DNA of 64,000 nt, from the NCBI RefSeq assembly GCF_000559025.1, contig NZ_JAAN01000019.1:99824-163823 (forward strand). The letters run 5' to 3'. Positions 57,799 through 64,000 of the stretch are shown here, piece by piece. Numbering within the stretch: the first letter of the stretch is position 1; the number at the start of each line of letters is the position of its first letter. Position numbers and translations under genes: made by a program. Below the pieces are notes generated by a model. The model was not told the DNA's origin. It made no database searches and was given only the letters and a program-made list of their open reading frames with translations. This DNA comes from Luteimonas huabeiensis HB2 (lineage in GTDB: Bacteria; Pseudomonadota; Gammaproteobacteria; Xanthomonadales; Xanthomonadaceae).

Positions 57799-59333
57799 TG
57801 GCCGCCGCGGCGCAGCGCCTGCAGGCCTCGCTGGCGCCGCACGCGCGGCGCCTCGCCGATACCCGCATCGCCGAGCTCGTGGCCGGCGCCCCCGACCGCG
57901 CCGCTGCGATGTCGCTGCGGGTGGGGCCGCTGTACGCCAACTTCGCCCGCCAGCGCATCGACGCCGAGGCGCTGCGCGCGCTGCTCGCGCTCGGCGCGGA
58001 GGCGGGGCTGCCGGCCGCGCTGCGGGCGCTGTTCGACGGCGAGCGGGTCAACGCCTCGGAAGGCCGTCCGGCGTTGCACGTGGCGCTGCGATCCGACCTG
58101 GGCGCCGGCGCGACCGCGCGCGAGGCCCACGCGCAGGCGCTGGACGCGCGCGCGCGCATGGCCGCGATCGTCGCCGCGCTGGCCGACTCGGACGTCACCG
58201 ACGTCGTCAACGTCGGCATCGGCGGCTCCGACCTCGGCCCGCGGCTGGTGGTCGATGCGCTGAAGGACGCGCATACCGGCCGCTTCCGCGTGCATTTCCT
58301 CACCAACGTCGACGGCAGCGACGCCCAGCACACACTGCGCGGGCTGGACCCGGCGAAGACCGCCGCGATCCTGGTCTCCAAGAGCTTCGGCACCCAGGAG
58401 ACCCTGCTCAACGGCCGCATCCTGTTCGACTGGCTGGGCGGCGGCGAGCGCCTGTACGCGGTCAGCGCCAACGTGCCCAAGGCCGAGGCCTTCGGCGTGG
58501 CGCCCGAGCGCGTGCTGCCGATGTGGGACTGGGTCGGCGGGCGCTATTCGCTGTGGTCGGCGGTGGGGCTGTCGATCGCGCTGGCGATCGGCATGGAGGG
58601 CTTCGAGGCGCTGCTGGCCGGCGCCGCGGAGATGGACGCGCACGTGCTGGAGGCGCCGCTGCAGGCCAACCTGCCGGTGCTGCACGCGCTGGCCGCGGTA
58701 TGGAACCGCAACGCGCTCGACCTGCCCACGCACGCGGTGCTGCCCTACGACGAGCGCCTGGCGCTGCTGCCGGCCTACCTGCAGCAGCTGGTCATGGAGA
58801 GCCTCGGCAAGTCGGTGACGCCCGGCGGCGAGGCGGTCGGCGTGCAGACCGTGCCGGTGCTGTGGGGCGGCGCCGGCACCAATTCGCAGCACAGTTTCTT
58901 CCAGGCCCTGCACCAGGGCACGCAGACGGTGCCGGCCGATTTCATCGGCGTGGTGACGCCGCACCACGGCTATGCCGAGAACCACGCCGCGCTGCTGTCC
59001 AACCTGCTGGCGCAGACCGAGGCCCTGGCCAACGGCCACGGCGCCGACGATCCGCAGAAGCGCTATCCCGGCAACCGGCCCTCGACCCTGCTGCTGCTCG
59101 ACGCGCTCGTTCCGCGCGCGCTGGGCGCGCTGATCGCGCTGTACGAGCACAGCGTCTACGCGCAGTCGGTGCTGTGGGGCATCAACGCGTTCGACCAGTG
59201 GGGCGTGGAGCTGGGCAAGCGCATCGCCGGCGAGCTGCTGCCGGCGGTGAAGGGCGAGCCGGCCCGCGTCGAGGATCCGGTCACCCGCGCGCTGCTGGCC
59301 GAGATCGCCGCGCGCCGCCGCGCCGCACCGTAA
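57798..59333 (+). CDS. pgi: Glucose-6-phosphate isomerase
   Basis: A 511-residue glycolytic isomerase. The signature blocks [42 protein letters not shown] and, near the C-terminus, [12 protein letters not shown] are all present. The ATG at 57,798 overlaps the panD stop, so pgi is co-transcribed with the pan genes. The placement after panD is seen in other Xanthomonadaceae. Confidence 0.96.
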   Translation: MAAAAQRLQASLAPHARRLADTRIAELVAGAPDRAAAMSLRVGPLYANFARQRIDAEALRALLALGAEAGLPAALRALFDGERVNASEGRPALHVALRSDLGAGATAREAHAQALDARARMAAIVAALADSDVTDVVNVGIGGSDLGPRLVVDALKDAHTGRFRVHFLTNVDGSDAQHTLRGLDPAKTAAILVSKSFGTQETLLNGRILFDWLGGGERLYAVSANVPKAEAFGVAPERVLPMWDWVGGRYSLWSAVGLSIALAIGMEGFEALLAGAAEMDAHVLEAPLQANLPVLHALAAVWNRNALDLPTHAVLPYDERLALLPAYLQQLVMESLGKSVTPGGEAVGVQTVPVLWGGAGTNSQHSFFQALHQGTQTVPADFIGVVTPHHGYAENHAALLSNLLAQTEALANGHGADDPQKRYPGNRPSTLLLLDALVPRALGALIALYEHSVYAQSVLWGINAFDQWGVELGKRIAGELLPAVKGEPARVEDPVTRALLAEIAARRRAAP

Positions 59334-59363
59334 CGAAGCCGGCGCCGGCCGGCCCGCGCGCGC

Positions 59364-60443
59364 TCAGGGCGACGCCGCGCCGGTGTGGCGCGCCAGCGCC
59401 CATTCCACGTGCTCGTCGACCAGCGCGTCGCCGGAATCGCGTCGCGCGCGCAGCGCGCCCACGGTTTCCGCCGTGGTCGGCGCATTGCCCAGCGCCACGG
59501 CGATGTTGCGCAGCCAGCGGCGGTGGCCGCTGCGGCGGATCGGCGAGCCCTCCGTGCGGCGCAGGAACTCCTCCTCGCTCCAGGCGAACAGCTCGGCCAG
59601 CCCGGCACGGTCGAGGTCGTTGCGGGCGCGGAAGTCGGGCTCGTCGGTGCGCCGCGCGAACTTGTTCCACGGGCACACCAGCTGGCAGTCGTCGCAGCCG
59701 AAGATGCGGTTGCCGATCGCCGGGCGCAGCGCCTCGGGGATCGCGCCCTCGTGCTCGATGGTCAGGTAGCTGATGCAGCGGCGCGCGTCCAGGCGGTAGG
59801 GCGCGACGATGGCGTCGGTCGGGCAGATGTCGATGCAGCGCCGGCAGGTGCCGCAGTGCGCGCTGGCCGGCGGGTCCACCGGCAGCGGCAGGTCCACATA
59901 GATCTCGCCGAGGAAGAACCAGGAGCCGCCGTTGCGGTCGATCAGGCAGGTGTGCTTGCCGATCCAGCCCAGGCCGGCGTTGCGAGCCAGCGCGCGCTCG
60001 AGCACCGGCGCGGAGTCCACGAACACGCGGTAGCCGAACGGGCCGATGGACTCGGCGATGCGGTCGGCCAGCGCCTGCAGGCGGCGGCGCATCAGCTTGT
60101 GGTAGTCGCGGCCCAGCGCGTAGCGCGCGACGTAGGCGCGGCGGCCGTCGGCGAGTGTGCGCCAGCTTTCCTCGTGGTCGCCGCGGCCGTAGTCCAGGCC
60201 GACCGAGATCGCGCGCACCGTGCCGGGCACCAGCTCGGCCGGCCGCGCGCGCAGGGTGCCGTGGCGGGCCATCCAGTCCATGGTGCCGTAGAGGCCTTCG
60301 GCCAGCCACGAGGCGAGGTGCGCTTCGTCCTCGCCCAGCTCGATGTCGGCGATGCCCACGCGCTGGAAGCCGGCCTCGCGCGCGAGCGCGCGGATGCGCT
60401 CGGCGAGCTCTGCGAGGTCGTGGTCGGGCGCGGGCGGGTTCAC
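59364..60443 (-). CDS. queG: Epoxyqueuosine reductase
   Basis: A 359-residue cobalamin- and Fe-S-dependent enzyme of the last step of queuosine synthesis in tRNA. Two 4Fe-4S motifs are seen: HCGTCRRCIDICP (about residues 180-192) and FGCDDCQLVCPWN, followed by a HEAT-like C-terminal repeat. The start is a GTG at 60,443, divergent from nnrD with only 23 bp between start codons, so the two promoters overlap the opposing genes. Confidence 0.94.
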   Translation of the reverse strand: MNPPAPDHDLAELAERIRALAREAGFQRVGIADIELGEDEAHLASWLAEGLYGTMDWMARHGTLRARPAELVPGTVRAISVGLDYGRGDHEESWRTLADGRRAYVARYALGRDYHKLMRRRLQALADRIAESIGPFGYRVFVDSAPVLERALARNAGLGWIGKHTCLIDRNGGSWFFLGEIYVDLPLPVDPPASAHCGTCRRCIDICPTDAIVAPYRLDARRCISYLTIEHEGAIPEALRPAIGNRIFGCDDCQLVCPWNKFARRTDEPDFRARNDLDRAGLAELFAWSEEEFLRRTEGSPIRRSGHRRWLRNIAVALGNAPTTAETVGALRARRDSGDALVDEHVEWALARHTGAASP

Positions 60444-60466
60444 CGGCGAAGTATAGAATCCGCGCC

Positions 60467-61960
60467 ATGAGCGCTTCGTCCGCCCGCGCGTCCGACGACC
60501 TGTACGGTCATGCCGCGCTGCGCGCGCTCGAGGCCGAGGCGATCGCGCAGGCGGGCGACGACGACGCGCTGATGGCGCGCGCGGGCGAATCCGCCTGGCG
60601 GCTGGCCGAGCGGGCCTGGCCGCGGGCGCGACGGCTGCTGGTGCTGTGCGGCCCCGGCAACAACGGCGGCGACGGCTACGTGTTCGCGCGGCACGCGCTG
60701 GCGGCCGGGTGCGAGGTGCGCGCATTGCATCTGCCCGGACATGCGCCGCGCACCGCCGCCGCGCAGCGCGCCGCCGCGGCGTTCGAGGCGGCCGGCGGAC
60801 AGGTCGAGGCGACCGCAACCGCCGTGCTCCCGCCGGCCGACCTGCTGGTCGACGCGCTGTTCGGCATCGGCCTGGACCGTGCGCCCGCAGGCGATGCCGC
60901 CGCGCTGATCGAGGCGGCGAACGCCTGCGGCGCCGACGCGCTCGCGCTGGACGCGCCCAGCGGCGTCGATGCCGAAAGCGGCGCGGTGCCGGGCGCGGCG
61001 ATCCGCGCCACGCGCACGCTGCAGTTCCTCGCGCCGCATGCGGGCCTGTACACCGGCGCCGCGCTCGACCATGTCGGCCGCCTGCACCTCGATACCCTCG
61101 GCACCGCGCCGGCGCTGCTTCGGCGCGCGCGCCCCCTGGCGCGGCGGCTGTCGGCGGGCGATCTGGCCGCGCGGCTGCGGCCGCGCGCGCGCGACAGCCA
61201 CAAGGGCGCCGCCGGTCACGTGCTGTGCGTGGGCGGCGACCACGGCAAGGGCGGCGCCGTGCTGCTGGCCGCCGAAGCCGCGTTGCGCAGCGGCGCCGGC
61301 CTGGTCACCGCGGCGACGCGCGCCGAGCACGTGCCCGCGCTGCTGGCGCGGCGGCCGGAGGCGATGGCGCAGGCGGCGGAGGCGGGCGCGGGCTTCGACG
61401 GTCTGCTCGAGCGCGCCGATGTCGTCGCGCTCGGCCCCGGGCTGGGCACCGGCGCCTGGGGCGAGGCGCTGTACGCGCAGGCGCTGGCCTGCGGCCGCGC
61501 GCTGGTGCTCGACGCCGACGCGCTGAACCTGCTGGCGCGGCGCGGCGACGCGCTGCCGCCGGAGACCGTCCTCACCCCGCATCCGGGCGAGGCCGCGCGC
61601 CTGCTCGGCACCGGCACGCGCGAGATCCAGCGCGACCGCTACGCCGCCGCCGCGGCGCTCGCGCGGCGCTACGGCTGCGTCGCCGTGCTGAAGGGTGCGG
61701 GCACGGTGGTCGCGGCGCCGGGCGAGCTGTCGCGGGTGATCGCGGCCGGCAATCCCGGCATGGCGGTCGGCGGCATGGGCGATCTGCTGACCGGCTGCGT
61801 CGCCGCGCTGCGCGCGCAGGGCGCGGCGCCGTTCGAGGGCGCCTGCACCGCCGCGCTGCTGCACGCCTGCGCCGGCGACGACGCGGCTGGCGAGGGCGGC
61901 GAGCGCGGGCTGCTGCCGGCCGACCTGCTGCCGCACCTGCGGCGCCGGGCCAATCCATGA
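60467..61960 (+). CDS. nnrD: Bifunctional NAD(P)HX epimerase / dehydratase
   Basis: A 497-residue metabolite-repair enzyme. The N-terminal epimerase (YjeF_N) part has GPGNNGGDGYVFARHA (about residues 63-78); the C-terminal ADP-dependent dehydratase domain has the GAAGHVLCVGGDHGKGGA and NPGMAVGGMGDLLTG signatures. The two-domain fusion is the usual bacterial form. tsaE overlaps its stop. Confidence 0.94.
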   Translation: MSASSARASDDLYGHAALRALEAEAIAQAGDDDALMARAGESAWRLAERAWPRARRLLVLCGPGNNGGDGYVFARHALAAGCEVRALHLPGHAPRTAAAQRAAAAFEAAGGQVEATATAVLPPADLLVDALFGIGLDRAPAGDAAALIEAANACGADALALDAPSGVDAESGAVPGAAIRATRTLQFLAPHAGLYTGAALDHVGRLHLDTLGTAPALLRRARPLARRLSAGDLAARLRPRARDSHKGAAGHVLCVGGDHGKGGAVLLAAEAALRSGAGLVTAATRAEHVPALLARRPEAMAQAAEAGAGFDGLLERADVVALGPGLGTGAWGEALYAQALACGRALVLDADALNLLARRGDALPPETVLTPHPGEAARLLGTGTREIQRDRYAAAAALARRYGCVAVLKGAGTVVAAPGELSRVIAAGNPGMAVGGMGDLLTGCVAALRAQGAAPFEGACTAALLHACAGDDAAGEGGERGLLPADLLPHLRRRANP

Positions 61961-62433
61961 ACGCCTCCCTGCAGCTCGCCGATGCCGCCGCGACCGAACG
62001 CCTCGCCGCGGCGCTGGCCGATGCCCAGCCGCCCGGCGCGGTGGTGTACCTGCACGGCGACCTCGGCGCCGGCAAGTCCACCCTGGCGCGCGCCTGGCTG
62101 CGTCGGCTCGGCGTGACCGGCACCGTGCGCAGCCCGACCTACACCCTGGTCGAGCGCTACCCCCTGGGCGCGGGGGGCGAGGCGCTGCACCTGGATCTGT
62201 ACCGGATCGGCGATCCCGGCGAACTGGAATACCTCGGGCTGGACGATGCGGCCGCCGCGCTATGGTTGGTGGAGTGGCCGCAACGCGGGGCCGGCGCGTT
62301 GCCGCCGGCCGATCTGGAGGTCGCGCTGGCGCTGGCCGGAACCGGCCGGGCGGCGGCGCTGACGCCGCGTTCGGCGCGGGGCCGGGCATGGCTGGCGGCG
62401 TGCAGGCTGAGTGAAGTTGAGGGGCTTTCCTGA
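61957..62433 (+). CDS. tsaE: tRNA threonylcarbamoyladenosine biosynthesis ATPase TsaE
   Basis: A 158-residue P-loop protein needed with TsaB and TsaD for the t6A modification of tRNA. Walker A is GDLGAGKST (about residues 34-42), followed by SPTYTLVERY and the LDLYRI strand with the family's conserved acidic positions. The ATG overlaps the nnrD stop by four bases (ATGA). Confidence 0.95.
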   Translation: MNASLQLADAAATERLAAALADAQPPGAVVYLHGDLGAGKSTLARAWLRRLGVTGTVRSPTYTLVERYPLGAGGEALHLDLYRIGDPGELEYLGLDDAAAALWLVEWPQRGAGALPPADLEVALALAGTGRAAALTPRSARGRAWLAACRLSEVEGLS

Positions 62434-62521
62434 ACCGAAGCCGCAGGAAGCGCCGGCAGGTGCCGGATTTCCAAGGGAAAACATCTTGCAAACATTCCTG
62501 GCTGGTGCTTGACTACCGGCC

Positions 62522-64000
62522 ATGCGCGCCCGGGGCACCCGAATCCAGGAAATCGTGTTGGGGCTGGCCCTCGCGGCCGGGCTGGTCTGGGCGCTGCTGT
62601 GGAACGCCGCCCAGGCCGCCGAGCTGAACCAGGTGCGCCTGGCCGCCGGCGCCACCGGGACCCGCGCCGAGCTGAGCCTGCCGGCCGAGGTCGAATACCG
62701 GGTGATCTCGCTGGCCGACCCGCACCGCCTGGTCGTGGACCTGCCGGGCACCGATCTGGGCCGCGCGCTGGCGTTGCCGGCGCCGGCGGGGCTGGTCAAG
62801 GCCGTGCGCAGCGGCAAGCCCGAGCCCGGCACGACCCGCATCGTCTTCGACCTGCACGCGCCGGTGGTGGCGCTGAAGCCGCGCTTCGAACCCGCGGCCG
62901 GCGGCGTGAGCCTGGTGGTGGAGTGGCCGGGCGATGCGCCGGGCGAGCCCGCGCCGGTCGCCACCGCGCCCGCGCAGGCCGCGGCGCAGCAGGCCGGGCC
63001 GCAGGCGCAGGCCGCCGGGACGCCGGCCGTCGATCCGGTCGCGGCCTCGCGCGAGGCGACCGAGCGGCTGGTCGCAGAACTCGCCGCCCGCCGCCCCGCA
63101 GCCGAGCCGGCCACGGCCGCGACGACAGCGCCCGCGCTCGATCCGGCCGCCTCCAGCGCCGCGACCTCGCGGCTCATCTCCGAGATCGCCGCCGCCCGCG
63201 CGCCGGCGGCCCCGGCCGCTCCGCCGCCGTCCGCCGCGCCGGCACCGACCCCCGCGCCGCCGGCGCAGTCCGCGCAGGCGCAGGGGCAGGCGCCCGCGGC
63301 GCGCCGCGACGCCGCCGCGCCCGCCCGCACGCCGGCCCCGGCCGCCGCCGGCACCCGCGAACTGGTCATCGCCATCGATGCCGGCCACGGCGGCCAGGAC
63401 CCGGGCGCGGTCGGCCCGACCGGTCGCCGCGAGAAGGACATCACCCTGGCCATCGCCCGCGAGCTGGCGCGGCAGGTCAACGAGACGCCCGGCCTGCGCG
63501 CCTATCTCACCCGCGACCGCGACGTGTTCATTCCCCTGCACCAGCGCACCCGGCTGGCACGGCAGGCCGGCGCGGACATGTTCATCTCGATCCACGCCGA
63601 TGCCGCGCCCAACCGCAACGCGCAAGGGTCCTCGGTCTACGTGCTGTCGCTGCGCGGCGCCTCCTCGCAGCGCGCGCGCTGGCTGGCCGACAAGGAGAAC
63701 GCGGCCGACCTGATCGGCGGCGTGCGCCTGCAGGAAGCCGACGACACCCTGGCCTCGGTGCTGCTGGACCTGACCCAGAGCGGGCAGATGAAGGCGTCGG
63801 AGGACGCCGGGCAGCACGTGCTCGCCGGTCTCAAGCGGATCGGCAACAACCACAAGCCGCACATCGAGCGCGCGAACTTCGCCGTGCTGCGCACCTCCGA
63901 CATGCCGGCGATGCTGGTGGAGACCGCGTTCCTCTCCAACCCGGAGGAAGAGCAGCGCCTGATCGACCCGCGCTTCCAGCAGCGGGTGGCGCGCGCGGTG
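62522..64000 (+). CDS. amiC: N-acetylmuramoyl-L-alanine amidase (AmiC-like), 3' end cut by window
   Basis: A cell-separation amidase, 493 residues visible and no stop before the right edge. A signal or anchor segment covers residues 9-32; an AMIN domain (about 35-140) is followed by an Ala/Pro-rich linker with two similar helical units (ERLVAELAARRPA and SRLISEIAAARAP), then the Amidase_3 domain. Zinc ligands are visible in AIDAGHGGQDPGA, REKDITL and SIHADA, and the catalytic Glu in LVETAFLSN. Gene order nnrD-tsaE-amiC is common in gamma-proteobacteria. Confidence 0.94.
   Translation, partial: MRARGTRIQEIVLGLALAAGLVWALLWNAAQAAELNQVRLAAGATGTRAELSLPAEVEYRVISLADPHRLVVDLPGTDLGRALALPAPAGLVKAVRSGKPEPGTTRIVFDLHAPVVALKPRFEPAAGGVSLVVEWPGDAPGEPAPVATAPAQAAAQQAGPQAQAAGTPAVDPVAASREATERLVAELAARRPAAEPATAATTAPALDPAASSAATSRLISEIAAARAPAAPAAPPPSAAPAPTPAPPAQSAQAQGQAPAARRDAAAPARTPAPAAAGTRELVIAIDAGHGGQDPGAVGPTGRREKDITLAIARELARQVNETPGLRAYLTRDRDVFIPLHQRTRLARQAGADMFISIHADAAPNRNAQGSSVYVLSLRGASSQRARWLADKENAADLIGGVRLQEADDTLASVLLDLTQSGQMKASEDAGQHVLAGLKRIGNNHKPHIERANFAVLRTSDMPAMLVETAFLSNPEEEQRLIDPRFQQRVARAV

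Overview
The window holds two pieces of DNA. Positions 1 to about 46,990 are the right-hand part of an integrative and conjugative element (ICE) of the PAGI-2 / ICEclc / PFGI-1 class, with almost every gene on the minus strand. From about 46,991 to 64,000 it is a very GC-rich bacterial chromosome. Its gene order (phoH-bcp-gcvR-dapA, ferredoxin, tRNA-Glu, pcnB-folK-panB-panC-panD-pgi, queG, nnrD-tsaE-amiC) and its tRNA-Gly/Cys/Leu cluster point to Xanthomonadaceae (Lysobacter, Luteimonas or Pseudoxanthomonas-like). The junction is the 18-base end of a tRNA-Gly gene at 46,973-46,990. I recognise it from memory as the attachment core of ICEclc-type elements, so the other end with tRNA-Gly, integrase and relaxase must lie to the left of this window.

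ICE layout, read in the direction of transcription (high to low coordinates): a gene-free right end with an outward promoter (46.3-47.0 kb); a maintenance block (AlpA-like regulator, ParA, a small HicA-like protein, ParB, DUF2857, STY4528-type replication protein, TIGR03761, DUF3158, SSB, topoisomerase III; 46.3-36.2 kb); an orphan cytosine methyltransferase; a long run of small, mostly uncharacterised genes (34-19 kb) with a PP-loop ATPase, an XF1762 protein, a tandem DUF3577 protein, DUF3275, DUF3085, an adenine-type methyltransferase and a SNF2-like helicase; and the G-type conjugative type IV secretion system in three transcription units (18.7-12.7, 12.6-4.2 and 4.0-<1 kb).

The regulatory DNA is the most unusual part. 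Four copies of a roughly 70-nt, three-hairpin element precede four genes of the 19-34 kb block. The paired arms differ between copies but stay complementary, and the pairs that are G-U wobbles on the gene strand would be A-C mismatches on the other strand, so this looks like a conserved RNA. Next to the genes lies a second family of leader hairpins beginning with a CCACC(C) box, some of which can form a mutually exclusive terminator. A 21-bp palindrome occurs three times around the replication/topoisomerase genes. A CAAACAAT box lies 60-105 bp before the three secretion operons and, in a variant, before topB.

The chromosomal part is ordinary housekeeping: lysine and pantothenate synthesis, folate, RNA polyadenylation, queuosine, NAD(P)HX repair, t6A synthesis and cell separation. 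The exception is phoH, which has lost everything upstream of its Walker A motif at a G-rich junction next to bcp.
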